A DNA stretch of 64,000 nucleotides from Erodium maritimum (GCA_963921825.1 OY997589.1:51330546-51394545), one strand, 5' to 3'; shown: positions 9,447 through 23,601, counted from the first letter of the stretch. Notes: generated by a model from the sequence alone, not told the origin. Translations and numbers: made by a program.

Positions 9447-10136
9447 ATTCTACACAATCCTCATTCATACAATCAAACACATTGGAAAACAAATCTCTAA
9501 TCCCCCATAACCCTAGATTATGGGGTTTTAATTACTCATGAGCAAGGAAGAAGAAAACACCATTGATGAACATAGACAAAGCTTCATAATTGAACAAAGT
9601 AGAGAAATACAATACCCAATAATTGATTACAATGATGTTCTTCAAGTGGAAATCCTCTCCTCAAGCTTGCTCTCAACTCTCCTCTCTCCTTAGCTCTCAA
9701 AATTACAAGTTAGTTCTATTGGGAGGCTAGTTTTAGGTTTAAAAAAGGTAAAAGTCAAGTCTGAAGCGAGTTTGGGAAACAACTCTGCGCGCGCGTCACG
9801 GCTCCGTGATGGCATCCGTCACGGACACCATCACGGATCCGTGACGGATCAGAACGTCCTGGCCAATTCTGGGTCTTCGTCACGGCTCCGTGACCCTACC
9901 CGTGACGGGTCGGTCACGGATCCGTGATGGCTGTCCTTCAGCTGCTCCTCGAGTTTACAACTTCGAATTTGTCCCTTTTTTGACTTGTTTTTGCTCGTAT
10001 TTCATGTTATAACCTGTGAAACATGAGAAGTGCTAGAAACGAGTAAAATACGAGAGAATGAGACACTAATGGGCTAAAATCAACGATAAAATCCCTCTAA
10101 ATGTGGCATTTTTAATGCCAAGATGCGTCCGCATCA
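9447..10136 (-). mobile_element. LTR-C fragment (Athila/Tat-like), 5' half
   Basis: Read on the minus strand it starts TGATGCGGACGCATC at 10136 and runs to 9447, where the Ty3 element has inserted. It carries a palindrome-rich CpG block (9794-9930) and the inverted pair CCCCATAA/TTATGGGG (9502-9524). The right flank starts GTAGG inside a SAT1 monomer. The rest of this LTR should lie to the left of the window. Its other half resembles 33700-34550 in type. The family call comes from LTR style only, because no coding part is present. Confidence 0.6.
9794..9930. repeat. Cluster of CpG palindromes in LTR-C
   Basis: Repeated half-sites GTCACGG and CCGTGAC/CCGTGAT occur at least nine times in 137 bp, arranged as palindromes of the form TCACGGATCCGTGA and variants with CT or ACACC at the centre. 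No reading frame is involved. Confidence 0.75.
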
Positions 10137-13100
10137 GTAGGCCTTATTAAAATATAGATATAGACGAAAGAACGAAGCAAAACAGATGTCAGACGGAGCG
10201 GGAATTGGAAAATCGCTGAAGGCGAACAAAAAGGTGGAACAAAACAAAACACAAAAGTTGGCGTTTTACATGCGCTGGTGTGCTGACTTTTTATCGAATG
10301 TACGCATTATCTCATACGGTAGGCCTTATAGAAAAAGATATTGGCGAAAGAACGAAACTAAACGGATGTCAAACGGAGCAGGAATAGGAAAATCTCTAAA
10401 AAAGAACTACAAGGAGGGACAAATGCGTTTTCATATGCGCTGGATGCGCTGGCTGCTTAGCGCCTATCTGCGTGATCTCATATGGTAGGCCTTATTCAAA
10501 TAATGATATTGGCGAAATAACGAAGCAAAATAGATGTCAAACGGAGCGGGAATAGGAAAATCGCTGAAAAAGAACAAGAAGGAGGGACAAAAAACAATAC
10601 AAAGATGGTGTTTTCGCATGCGCTGACTGCTTTTTGCCTATATGCGTGATCTCATATGGTAGGCCTTATAGAAATAAAGATATTGGCGAAAGAACGAAGC
10701 TAAACGAATGTCAAACGGAGCGAGAGTAGAAAAATCTCGGAAAAAGAACTACAAGGGGGGACAAAGGCGTTTTCATATGCGTTGGATGCGCTAACTGAAT
10801 AACGCCTGTCTACGTAATCTCATATGGTAGGCCTCATTGAAATAAAGATATTAGCGAAACAAAGAAGCAAAACAGAAGCCAAACGGAGCGGGAATAGGAA
10901 AATCGCTAAAAAATAAAAACAAGAGTGACAAAACACAACACAATAGTTGGCGAATTCACATGTGTTGGATGTATTCACTTTTATGGTAGGCCTTATAAAA
11001 GAAAAGATATTTGCTAACGAACGAAACAAAACGGAGGTCAAACATAGAGGAAATAGTAAAATCGCTGAAAACGAACAACAAGGAGGGACAAAACACAACA
11101 CAAAAGTTGACATTTTCACATGCACTAGAAAAGATATTGGCGATAGACAAAGCACAACGGATGTCAAACGGAGGGGGAATAGGAAAACTGCTGAAAAAGA
11201 ACAACAAGGAGGGATAAAACAAAACGAAAAACGTTTTCATATGCGTAGGAAGCGCTGACTGCTTATCACATGTCCGCGTGATCTGATATGGTAGAGCTTA
11301 TCAAAATAAAGATATTGGCGAAAGAACGAAGCAAAACTGATGTCAAACGGAGCAGGAATCGGAAAATCGCTGAAAACGAACAACAAGGAGAGACAAAACA
11401 CAACTCAAAAGTTGTCTTTTTCACATGCGCTAGATGTGTTGAGAGCTTTTCGCTTGTCCGCGTGATCTCATATGGTATGCCTTATGAAAATAAAGATATT
11501 TGAGAAAGAACGACACAAAACGGATGTCAAACGGAGCAGGAATAGAAAAATCGCTAAAAACAAACAACAAGGAGGGTCAAATTACAACATAAAAGTTGGC
11601 GTTTTACATATGCTGGATGCGCTGACAGCTTATCGCATGTCCGCGATATCTCATATGTTAGGCCTTATAAAAATTAAGATATTGGCGCAAGAGCGAAGCA
11701 AAACGGATGTCAAACGTATCGAGAGTAGTAAAATCACTGAACGAGAAGAACAAGGAGGGACAAAACACAACACAAAAGTTGGCGTTTTCACATGCGCTGG
11801 ATGCGCTCACTACTTGTCGCCTGTCCGCATGATCTCATATGGTAGGCCTTATGAAAATAAAGATATTTGCGAACGAACTACGCAAAAAATAGGTTAAACG
11901 TAGCGGGAATAGTAAAATCGTTTAAAACGAAAAACAACCAGGGACAAAACGCAACAGAAAAGTTGGCGTTTTCGCATGCGCTGGATGCGCGGACTGCTTA
12001 TCGCTTGTCCGAGTGATCTCATATGGTAGGCATTATAAAAACAAAGATATTGGCGAAAGAACGAAGCACAACGGATGTCAAACGGAGCGGGAATAAGAAA
12101 ACCGCTGAAAAAGAACAACAAGGAGGGATAAAACACAACACAAAAGTCAGCGTTTTCACATGCGCTAGATGAGCTGATTGCTTATCGCATGTCCATTTGA
12201 TCACATATGGTTGGCCTTATTAAAATATAGATATAGCCGAAAGAACGAAGCAAAACGGATGTCAAACGAAGCGCGAATTGGAAAATCGCTGAAGACGAAC
12301 AAAAAGGTTGAACAAAACAAAACATAAAAGTTGGCGTTTTACATGCGCTGGTGTGCTGAGTGTTTATCGAATGTCCGCATCATCTCATGTGGTAGGCCTT
12401 ATAGAAATAAAGATATTGTCGAAAGAACGAAACACACGGATGTCAAACGGAGCGGGAAAAGGAAAATCTCTAAAAAAGAACTACAAGGAGGGACAAAGGC
12501 GTTTTCATATGCGCTGGATGCGCTGACTGCTTAACGCCTATCTGCGTGACCACATATGGTAGGCCTTATAAAAAAAACGATATTAGCGACAGAACAAAGA
12601 AAACCAGATGTCAAACGGAGCGGGAATAGGTAAATCGCTAAAAAATAACAACAAAGAGTGACAAAACACAACGCAATAGTTGGCATTTTCACATGCGTTG
12701 GATGGCTGACAGCCTATTGCCTGTCCGCGTGATATCATATGGTAGGCCTTATAAAAATAAAGATGTTGGCGATAGAACGAAGCATAACATATATCAAACA
12801 GAGGGGGAATAGGAAAACCGCTGAAAAAGAACAACACAGAGGGATAAAAGACAATGAAAAAGTTGGCGTTTTCACATGCGCAGGAAGCCCTGACTGCTTA
12901 TCACATGTCCGCGTGATCTCATATGGTATACCTTATCAAAATAAAGATATTGGCGAAAGAACGAAGCAAAACGGATGTCAAACAGAAAATCGCTGAAAAC
13001 GAACAACAAGGAGAGACAAAACACAACTCAAAAGTTGGCGTTTTCACATGCGCTGGATGTGCTGAGTGCTTTTCGCTTGTACGCGTGATCTCATATGGTA

Positions 13101-14878
13101 GGCCTTATGAAAATAAAGATATTTGAGAAAGACCGACAAAAAAATGGAGCAGGAATAGAAAAATCGCTATAAACTAACAACAAGGAGGGACAAATCAAAA
13201 CATTAAAAGTTGGCGTTTTACATGCGCTGGATGCGCTGACAGCTTATCGCATGTCCGCGAGATCTCATATGGTAGGCCTTATAAAAATGAAGATATTGGC
13301 AAAAGAACGAAGCAAAACGGATGTCAAGCGTAGCGAGAGTAGTAAAATCGCTGAACACAAACCACAAGGAGGGACAAAACACAGCACAAAAGTTGGCGTT
13401 TTCACATGCGCTGGATGCGCTCACTTCGTGTCGCCTGTCCGCATGATCTCATATGGTAGGCCTTATGAAAATAAAGATATTTGGGAACGAACTACGCAAA
13501 ACAGAGGTTATACGTAGCGGGAATAGTAAAATCGCTGACAACAAACAACACGGAGGGACAAAACGCAACACAAAAGTTGGCGTTTTCATATGCACTGGAT
13601 GCACGGACTGCTTGTCGCTTATCCGCGTAATATCATATGGTAGGAATTATTAAAATATAGATATTGCCGAAAGAACGAAGCAAAACAGATGTCAAACGGA
13701 GCGGGAATTGAAAAATCACTAAAAACGAACAAAAAGGAGAAACAAAACACAACACAAAAGTTGGCGTTTTACATGCGCTGGATATGTTGACTGTTTATCG
13801 ACTGTCCGCATCATCTCATATTGTAGGCCTTATAGAAATAAAGATATAGGCGAAAGAACGAAGCTAAACGGATGTCAAATGGAGCAGGAATAGGAAAATC
13901 TCTTAAAAAGAACTACAAGGAGGGACAAAGGCGTTTTATTATTGGATGCGCTGACTGCTTAACGACTATCTGCGTGGTATCATATGGTAGGCCTTATTCA
14001 AATAAAGATATTGGAAAAAGAACGAAGCAAAACAAATGTCAAACGGAAAGGAAAACTGAAAATCGCTGAAAAAGAATAACAAGGAGGGACAAAACAGAAG
14101 ACAAAAGTTGGCGTTTTACATGCGCTGGATGCGCTGACTGCTTATATCTTGTCCGCGTGATCTCATTTGGTAGGCGTTATGAAAATAACGATATTGGCGA
14201 AAGAGCGAAACAAAACGAATGTCAAACGAAACGGGAATAGGAAAATCGCTGAAAAGGAACAATATGGGGGGATAAAACACAACACAAAAGTTGGTGTTTT
14301 AACATGCGCTAGATGTGTTGACTGCTTATCGCCATTCCGCGTGATCTCATATGGTAATCCTTATTAAAATAAATATATTGGCGAAAGAATGAAGCAAAAA
14401 AGATGTCAAACATAGCGGGAATCAGAAAATCGCCGAAAACGAACAACATGGAGGGAGAAAACACAACACAAAAGTTTTCGTTTTACATCCGCTGGAGGTG
14501 CGGACCTTTTATCCCCTGTCCACGTCATCTAATATGGTAGGCCTTATAGAAATAAATATATTGGTGAAAGAACGAAGCAAAACGGATGTCAAACGGAGCG
14601 GGAGTGGGAAAATCTCTAAAAAAGAACTACAAGGAGGGACAAAGGAGTTTTCATATGCGCTGACTGATTCACGTCTATCTACGTGATCTCATATGGTAGG
14701 CCTCATTAAAATAAATATATTGGCGAAAGAACAAAGCAAAACAGATGTAGAACGGAGCGGGAATAAGAAAATCGCTAAAAAATAACAACAAGGAGTGACA
14801 AAAGACAACACAAAAGTTGGTGAATTCACATGTGTTGGATGTGCTAACTGCTTATCGCCTGTCCGCGTGATCTCTTAT
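10137..14878 (+). repeat. SAT1 satellite array, block 1
   Basis: About 27 tandem monomers. A by-eye consensus is 184 bp, with the phase set at GGTAGGCCTTAT; landmarks are AAAGATATTGGCG, GATGTCAAACGGAGC, GGGACAAAACACAAC, AGTTGGCGTTTTCACATGCG and GTGATCTCAT. Units vary between about 159 and 184 bp; a short form lacks about 18 bp before GGCGTTTTCA (for example near 10420, 12490, 14640). Variant types recur in a set order, showing a higher-order repeat. Open frames within the array are by-products of the monomer and are not annotated. Confidence 0.95.
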
Positions 14879-15454
14879 TGTCACGCCCCAATTTCAGTAA
14901 ACCGAACTCGGGACGCGAACGTTGAAAATAAGAAAACACTTTGAAAACATTTCCATTAAAACAATTTACAATAACAGTTTAGTTCAACAAAAGGATAATT
15001 ACAGTTTAAAACACGTCCCAACAAGTGGAAAAAAGTACAAGGTATCCGTCACTAGACTCAAAAGACAAAACCCGGACTCCGCTCCCAGCTCCACAAGCTT
15101 CGAGAGCTCACCTAGTCCGTCCCACGAACAGTACCTGTAGGAAAAGCAGCTAGGGGTGAGCGTTCGCTCACCACCACGGATAACAGACTGACTACGGCAT
15201 AATTAGCAGACAATGCCGGTAACACCAACAACAAAATCAACCCCCGGGGATCACTGTCCCCAACCCAAGTACTCTGACTGACAAACACCCACGGTGACCT
15301 TCCTCGAACGACTCGACACTCGACACGTAAGTAGACACGACACAACGATCACGACCTCTTCCAAGGACTCAAAGGAACTACGCAACACCAAACAAGATCA
15401 CAAAGGATCGCAAACCAGCTGCTCAGTAACCTCTCCCACTGACACGAACACGGA

Positions 15455-15625
15455 TCAGGCTAGCCAAAGAGTGCTTACAACCTGTGATACTCAAACTCGG
15501 ACCAGGCCAGCCAAAGAGTGCTTGCAACCTGTGTTACTCAAACCAAGTCAGGACAGCCAAAGAGTGCTTGCAACCCGTTGATACTCAAATTTGGTCAGGC
15601 TAGCCAAAGAGTGCTTGCAACCTAC
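15455..15625 (-). repeat. Minisatellite of about 47 bp in solo LTR-A
   Basis: Tandem units containing AGCCAAAGAGTGCTT(A/G)CAACC and an ACTCAAA spacer, about four copies. The same unit is present at 32802-33066 (about six copies), 60675-60900 (five copies) and, in a diverged form, 40540-40690. Confidence 0.85.
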
Positions 15626-17842
15626 CGGGATCCGCAATCACAATCACAATCACAATTACAAGCAAATTCAAACACACAAGCACTCAAGGCCACTCAAGAC
15701 ACCTCAACAGTCAAGACTCGGGTTCAACAACCCCACGGGCACTCACTGCCACTCAAGACACACCAACGGTCAAGACTCGGGTTCAACAACCCCACGGCAC
15801 TCACGGCCACCCAAAACACCGACAGTAAGACACGGGCACTCATGGCCACCCAAGACACCAATTTAAACACACGGGCTCTCAAGGCCACCCAAGACGCCAA
15901 ATTAAATACACGGGCTCTCAAGGCCACCCAAGACACCAAATTAAATACACGGGCTCTCAAGGCCACCCAAGACTCAGCAATAAATAATGCACAACAACCT
16001 CCGGCATAATCGATACCTCCAACAGTCCTAAGGTCACTAGTTTCACAAACAACCTCCGGGCATGGTCATATGCCTCTAGCAGTCCTACTATCAACAGTTC
16101 ACAATCAACCTCCGGGCATGGTCATATGCCTCCAGTCAAACAATTAACGCTAAGTTCTCTGCTCCTACGACACTACTAAGTGTCACATGCTTTTCCAGTA
16201 ATCGCTACGTTCCCGTATCATGCATTTCTAATATTTAAATAAATCTACTCAACCCACGACACCCCGGTGTCACATGCAATTTCTACTGTTAACTTTCCCT
16301 AGTCAGGGCCGAGATCCGGCTACTTTTCCCTACCTCAACTGAAGAGCAACCGCTACGCTTCCTAGCTGCTGACGTTCTGGCTCGCTACCTCCGAGCTTCA
16401 CTTCGATCGAAGCCGGACTCTAAAGAGAACACGAAAGCCATAGATTAATAACGGTTCCACCGTTAAACTAAAGGTTACGATTAGTCTAGTTTAGAACCGA
16501 CAGTTGTCCCTTAAACTCGAGCGGGATAAAAACGGGGTCACAGCGAATCGGGTTTGAGTACCCGAACACCGAAACCGGTGCATGCGAGGCACGGTCCCAA
16601 CGCACGAATCCCGAGGTCCGATTCAGCGGTCCGCTCTTGTTCCTTTTTAAACCCGAAAAGCAGTCCATTTTACCCAGAGTTCCAGAGTCGTTCCCAAAAC
16701 CGATTAATAACCCTTTTTCACAACAAAACGGTTTTTATTTTAAAACGAATTCCATTTTTATTTCAAATCTGATTCTATTCCGATCTTTGAGCCCAAAATG
16801 AATTAGGTTCGGTTTTTGAACAACCGTCCCTAAATCCCGTTTACGACTTAGATTCACAACTCCTCGATTTAAACCATTTTTAAAACCAAAACGCTTTTAA
16901 TTCCTTTTCATTTTAAAACCTTTTTCCTTAAACTTGATTTTCCATTTTACAACCCTTTTCTTTCCAAAACCGTGATTTCGATTTCAACCAAAGCAGATCC
17001 AAAACCAGCTTTTATTATAAACTGATTTTGATTCAATTAATTCCCTTTTTTACTTTAAAAACCGAGCCAATATTAATCAAATTTCTTTAACAGTTTTAAC
17101 CCTCAATAGAATCCAAATTAACTCGAAAAAAAAGTTTCATTTCATTACCCTTTTGTTACGTACAGTACTCGGTTCACTTTAACACAAAGTGTTTCAACGA
17201 CAGCCCATATTCAACAGAAAAACGAAGACGGGAAAAAATAAAGGGCTCGGTTTTCACAACCGGCTGACCACCGGTAAGGGCGTAGCAGGCCGAAGCCTAA
17301 CCGTGGGAACGAACGGTGGCGGCGGTGGAGACGGCGGTGGGAACGGCAGTGGTGGTGGCTCGGCTGAGCTTGCCAGCCGTGCGGACGGCGACGAGAAGAA
17401 GGGAGACGGGATGGTCGGGGACGGTCGAGCTCGGGCTCGGGACGGCCGGAATCGGACGGTGGTGGCCGAGCTCGGGCTCGGGACGGCCGGAATCGAGAGG
17501 GACGGAGGTGGATCTGGACGGCGGCGGCGTGAGGGGCGGAGAAGAGGGCGGCTGGGAGGAGGAGGGGCTCGGTGTGGCAGGACGGAGCGGGGAAAGGAGA
17601 CGGGGGAGGCGGTGGTCGGAGAATCGGACGGAGGAGAAGGAGCGGACGGTGAGGGGAACCGGTTCTGGACGGAGAAGAGACGGCGTGGGTGAGGGCTCCG
17701 GCGAGAGGGTCGGACCAGAGAGGGAGAGGCGAGGGAGATGGCGTGGGTGAGGCTCGAAGAAGACGAAGAAGAGGGAGGGGGAAATGGATCGGCTGCGTGA
17801 GAGGGAGGTAGAAGACATTTAGGGTTAAAACCCTAAATGTTG

Positions 17843-17851
17843 CTATTTATA
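17843..17851 (-). promoter_or_regulatory. TATA box of solo LTR-A
   Basis: TATAAATAG on the minus strand, about 160 bp from the LTR start at 18013, the same position as the TATA box in the LTR at 6484. The following CCCTAAAT resembles the downstream context there. Confidence 0.65.
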
Positions 17852-18013
17852 CCCAGGCTTGGGCCGGGTCACCAAACTGGGCCGGGTCGCTAACCGGGTC
17901 TGGCCCAGCCCGGTCCAGCAGCTTCTTTTTGTTTTTTGCACTTGTTTCAAAAACCTACCTTAAGGTTTCCGGATTGCGTTTTAATACCCTTTTGAAGCGA
18001 AGCGGGTTTTACA

Positions 18014-21000
18014 CTTATGGTAGGCCTTATAAAAATAAAGATATTTGCTAACGAACGAAACAAAACAAAGGTCAAACATAGCGGGAATAGAAAAATCGTT
18101 GAAAACAAACAACAAGGAGGGACAAAACACAACACAAAAGTTGGCATTTTCACATGCGTTGGATGCGCTGACAGCCTATTGCCTATCCGCGTGATATCAT
18201 ATAATATGCCATATAAAAATAAAGATATTAACGATAGAACGAAGCACAACGGATGTCAAACGGAGGTGGAATAGGAAAATCGCTGAAAAAGAACAACACA
18301 GAGTGATAAAAGACAATGAAAAAGTTGGCGTTTTCACATGCGCAGGAAGCCCTGACAGCTTATCACATGTCCGCGTGATCTCGTATGGTAGACCTTATCA
18401 AAATAAAGATATTGGCGAAAGAACGAAGCAAAACGGATGTGAAACAGAAAATCGCTGAAAACGAACAACAAGGAGAGACAAAACACAACTCAAAAGTTGG
18501 CGTTTTCACATGCGCTGGATGTGCTGAGTGCTTTTCGCTTGTCCGCATGATCTCATATGGTAGGCCTTATGAAAATAAAGATATTTGAGAAAGAAAGACA
18601 AAAAACGAAGCAGGAATAGAAAAATCGCTATATACTAACAACAAGGAGGGACAAATCAAAACATAAAAGTTGCCGTTTTACATGCGCTGGATGCGTTGAC
18701 AGCTTATCGCATGTCCGCGAGATTTCATATGGTAGGCCTAATAAAAATGAAAATATTGGCGAAAGAACGAAGCAAAACGGATGTCAAATGTAGCGAGAGT
18801 AGTAAAATCGCTGAACACGAACCACAAGGAGGAACAAAACACAACACACAAGTTGGCGTTTGCACATGCGCTGGATGCGCTAACTTCTTGTCGCCTGTCC
18901 GCATGATCTCATATGGTAGGCCTTATGAAAATAAAGATATTTGGGAACGAACTACGGAAAACAGAGGTTATACATAGCAGGAATAGTACAATCGGTCAAA
19001 ACAAACAACACTGAGGGACAAAACACAACACAAGAGTTGGCGTTTTCATATGCGCTGGATGCGCGAACTGCTTATCGGTTGTCCGCGTGATCTCATATTG
19101 TAGGCATTTTTAAAATATAGATATTTCCGAAAGAACGAAGCAAAACGGATGTCAAACGGAGCAGAATTGGAAAATCATTGAAAACGAACAAAAAGGAGAG
19201 ACAAAACAAAACACAAAAGTTAGCGTTTTACATGCGCTGGATGTGTTGACTATTTATCGACTGTCCGCATCATCTCATATTGTAGGCCTTATAATAATAA
19301 AGATATTGGCGAAAGAACGAAGCTAAACGAATGTCAAACGGAGCGGGAATAGGAAAATCTCTGAAAAAGAACTACAAGGAGGGAGGAGGGACAAAGGAGT
19401 TTTCATATGCGCTGGATGCTCTGACTGCATAACACCTATCTGCGTGATCTCATATGGTAGGCCTTATCCAAATAAAGATATTGGCGAAAGAACGAAGCAG
19501 AACAAATGTCAAACGGAACCGGAATAGGAAAATCGCTGAAAACGAACAAGAAGGAAGGACAAAACACAATACAAAGTTGGTGTTTTCACATGCGTTGACT
19601 GCTTATTTCATATCCGACTTATCTCATATGGCAGGCCTTATAGAAATAAAGATATTGGCGAAAGAACGAAGCTAGATGGATGTCAAACGGAGCGAGAGTA
19701 GGAAAATCTCGGAAAAAGAACTACAAGGGGGGACAAAGGCGTTTTCATATGTGTTGGATGCGCTGACTGAATAAAGCATGTCTACCCAATCTCATAAGGT
19801 AGGCCTCGTTAAAATAAAAATATTGGCGAAACAAAGAAGCAAAACAAAAGCCAAACGGAGCGGGAATAGGAAAATCGCTAAAAAATAACAACAAGGAGTG
19901 ACAAAACACAACACAATAGTTGGCGAATTCACATCTATTGGATGTGCTGACTGCTTATCGCCTGTCCGCATTATCTCTTATGGTAGGCCTTATAAAAATA
20001 AAGATATTTGCTAACGAACGAAACAAAATAAAAGTCAAACATTGCAAGAATAGTAAAATCGCCGAAAACGAACAACGAGGGACAAAACACAACACAAAAT
20101 TTGGCATTTTCACATGCACTAGAAAAGATGTTGGCGATTGAACAAAGCACAACGGATGTCAAACGGAGGGGGAATAGGAAAACTGCTGAAAAAGAACAAC
20201 ACGGAGGGATAAAACAAAACAAAAACGTTGGCGTTTTAATATGCGCAGGAAGCGCTGACTGCTTATAACATGTCCGCGTGATCCCATATGGTAGACCTTA
20301 TCAAAAAAAAGATATTGGCAAAAGAACGAAGCAAAACTGATGTCAAACGAAGCGGGAATCAGAAAATCGCTGAAAACGAACAACAAGGAGAGACAAAACA
20401 CAACTCAAAAGTTGGCGTTTTCACATGCGCTGGATGTGTTAATCGCTTTTCGCCTGTCCGCTTGATCTCATATGGTATGCCATATGAACATAAAGATATT
20501 TGAGAAAGAACGACACAAAACTGATGTTAAACGGAGGAGGAATAGAAAAATCACTAAAAACGAACAACAAGGAGGGACAAATCACAACACAAAAGTTAGC
20601 GTTTTACATAATCTGGATGCGCTCACTGCTTGTCGCATGTCCGCATGATCTCATATGATAGCCTTATGAAAATAAAGATATTTGCGAACAAACTACGCAA
20701 AACATAGGTTAAACGTAGAGGGAACAGTAAAATCGCTTGAAACGAACAACAAGCAGGGACAAAACGCAACACAAAAGTTGGCATTTTCACATGCGCTAGA
20801 TGCGCGGACTGCTTGTCGCTTGTCCACGTGATCTCATATGGTAGGCATTATAAAAATAAAGATATTGACGAAAGAACGAAGCACAACGGATGTCAAACGG
20901 AGCGGGAATAAGAAAATCGCTGAAAAAGAACAACAAGGAGGGATAAAACACAACACAAAAGTTATCGTTTTCACATGCGCTGTATGAGCTGATTGCTTAT

Positions 21001-21029
21001 CACCTGACCGTTTGATCTCATATGGTATG
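18014..21029 (+). repeat. SAT1 satellite array, block 2
   Basis: About 17 monomers that continue block 1 exactly across the solo LTR (CTTATGGTAGGCC). Segments 18160-19450 repeat the variant order of 12720-14010, including the shared small deletion at the AAACAGAAAATCGC unit and the shared lesion CACTAGAAAAGAT seen at 11123 and 20114. Confidence 0.95.
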
Positions 21030-23601
21030 TGTAAGAAACGCTCCCGGTCAACGCCGGTCAAATCGGCGGAAATACAGAAAAATTTAAAAAATTTGGACAT
21101 ACTCCTAAATGAACCTAAATTTGACCCCGAGGGTCATATCGGACTTAAGTTGACCCCGATATCGACCAAAATGAGTTCTGGAGGACTCAGGGCAACTTTT
21201 TGACCAATTCCGGATAAGTTGACTTTTTGTAGTAAAAGTCAACCGAGCAACGTTTTGGTCCGTTCGAGGCCTGTTTTGGATCCAAAAAGCTTAGCCGTCG
21301 TTACAGCGGTCTTATTTGGGCCGTTTCCTTGTAGCACGTGAAATTTCGTAATTTCTTGGAAAATGGGCTCGTTCGGGGCCCGAGACGGCCAAATTTCGCG
21401 AATCAAATAGAAAAATATCTACAAAGATATTTGTTAAAGAGGTGGGACCCACTTGCCACTTGTCGCACAAGTTGTGGTGGTAGGTATTTTGAACAAACTA
21501 AAGGGAAGAGAGAGGGTAGGGTTCGGCCATATCAAAAAAAAGGAGAAAAAGGAGAGAGAAAGAAGAGAGAAGAAGGAGAATGAGAAAAGGAAGGAAAAGT
21601 GTTAGGGTTTTGCGATTTCCCGACGGATTGTCTCAACGGTTGTAGAATCGAGCTCCCTTCGTCATTCCCTACGGTGAGAACCTATCTGATTCTCGTTTTG
21701 GTATGTTTGAAAGTTAGGGTTTGTGTTTAAACGAGTTAAATATGGATGAGTTGAGGTGTAGGGTTCGTTGGGGACGTTTTGTGGCGAAAAATGACCGGAT
21801 TCCGGTGACCGGAGGCTCGGGGGAGCTCCGGCCACCGTGGGTGGTGGCTGGCCGGAGCTTGGACCGGCCACCACTGTGGTGAACCGGTCCAGCCACCCAC
21901 GTGTGATGGTGGTCGGGTAGGGCCCACGTGTCGGGTCTCGGGTTTTTCGTGTTCGGGTGGTTTTGGACGATCCCTAAGTCGATAAATCACACCCGAAACG
22001 AATTATGGAATTAAATTGTGGAAGTTGGAAATTTCGGGTTTAGAAACTTTAAACGCGAATTAAATCGCTCGGATGTCGGAAATTGATTCCGTCGATTGCA
22101 TTGGAACCCCTGAATTATTCTAAGATCGTAGAAACGAAAACGGGAATTTTCAGAGCCCCGGAAGGGCGTTTTCCGATCCCGGGCAGATTCGCCGAGCCGG
22201 GTGAATCGGGCCTTTCCGGGCCCATTATTGACAATGTCGAGTAATTGGGAAGTTTGGGAGTGATCGACATTGTTGGGGTTGCATTTGGGCGTCAAATTCA
22301 TTAAAATTCAGCTTTGCCTGTGAACTTAAAAAGTGTTATAATTTGTGATCATGTTAGATCGTGCCGACGAACGCGGAAAGGGGAAGCTAGGCGAGTGATC
22401 GTGAGCACGCCGGAGCTTGGGCGTGGACTTTTGGGAAAGCGTTACGAGATAATGAAAAGTAGCCGGATCTCGGCCTTGACTAGGGAAAGTTAAAAGTAGA
22501 AATGCATGTGACATTTAGTGGTGTCGTAGGATAAGTGAACATATTGAACCTTAGAAATGCATGTGGGGCACTTAGTGGTGCCCGTAGGTTAAGTAACCTG
22601 TTGTGTTTATGAGGGTGGTCATGTGTGCCTTTGGGGTGTTGAACCCGTATGTTACTGTGTGTGTGTGTGTCGTGGGTGGCCATGTGTGCCTGTGGGGTGT
22701 TAAACCTGTATTGTTGCTGACTGTCTTGCTGAGGGGTAGTTAGTCATATATTGTTGTCGCTATTTGTTGAACCTTGGGTTATGACTGTGATTGCATGGAA
22801 GTTGGGGCCCGCCTAATAGAAAAGGGGTGCCACGGGGTCGCGCGCGTGAGGGTTGGCTAGCCTTCCGACTAACCATCGGTAAAGTTGTGCATTCTTCTGC
22901 GATGAAGGGCGGCTCCCCTTCCGAATAGCTATGGGAAAAGTATTGTTGTATATGTCGCGAACAGGTCGACCGCCTGGCCCGACTGCGTGTCGGGGAAAGT
23001 TGTGTGGGGCAGGCTCAAGCCCAGCCGGTTAGCAACCGGCACTGAGTAGCTAGAGTGCGATCCTTTGTGATCTTGATTGTTGTGTGCGATCCTTTGTGAT
23101 CTTGGGTGTTGCGTGGTTATTATTTGCGTTTTGGGTTGAGGTCGTAACCGCTGTGTCGGGTCTACATTACGCGTCCGGGTTTTGAGTTGTTGGGAAAGTT
23201 TAATAGTCGTTTTGCGTGACCGTTAGTCTAATTTGAGTTTGGGGATGGTAGTCCCCGGTGTTTTGTCTGTTGTTGGTCTTTCCGGCATATTTGCTAGTAC
23301 GCCGTAGTTAGTCAGGTATCCGTGGTGGTGAGCGAAACGCTCACCCATAGCTGCTTTTCCTAAAAGTATTGGTCGCGAAGCGGAGTAGGGGAACTCTCGA
23401 AGCTTGAAGAGCTGGGAGCGGGAGTCCGGGTTTTTTTTGGGAGTTTTTTTCCGCTTGTTTTGGACGCTTTTCAGTTGTAAAAAATTATTTTGATTAACTC
23501 AAAGTGGTGATTTTAAACGGTTTATTAAAATGTTTGAAAATTGTTTTATTGTTTCACCGTTCGCATTCCGGGTTCGATCCTACTGAATTTGGGGCGTGAC
23601 A
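21030..23601 (+). mobile_element. Solo LTR-B, 2572 bp, TSD GTATG
   Basis: Starts TGTAAGAAACGCTCCCGG and ends GGGGCGTGACA. The TSD GTATG is perfect (21025-21029 and 23602-23606). The 5' start matches the LTR-B type (CTCCCGGTCAACGC), while the last part is shared with LTR-A, including the palindrome at 23327-23345. It contains a GT microsatellite at about 22655-22670. No coding sequence. Confidence 0.95.

Larger units (their letters stand above)
14879..18013 (-). mobile_element. Solo LTR-A, 3135 bp, TSD CTTAT
   Basis: On the plus strand it runs from TGTCACGCCCC to GGGTTTTACA, the reverse of LTR-A. The TSD CTTAT is perfect (14874-14878 and 18014-18018), so it is a solo LTR left by LTR-LTR recombination. 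No internal coding sequence remains. Its GC-rich part (about 17280-17820) corresponds to the leader-like part of LTR-A. It is very similar to the truncated LTR at 30890-33699. Confidence 0.96.

Noticed and set aside
9495..9530. Telomere-like CCCTAG text in LTR-C
   Set aside because: A single occurrence forming part of a CCCCATAA/TTATGGGG inverted pair; there is no tandem telomeric repeat.
10186..14686. Many open frames of 60-140 codons in the satellite blocks (also 18017-20503, 27377-30562, 35112-36569)
   Set aside because: They are frames of the 184-bp monomer, repeated with the monomer and interrupted irregularly. Length and coding signals give no support, and both strands are open equally.
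15594..16009. Frames rich in QSQSQ and ALKATQD repeats in Ty3 LTRs (also 32560-32907, 60708-61064, 40559-40990)
   Set aside because: They are translations of the minisatellites. Repeat units that are multiples of three keep a frame open by chance.
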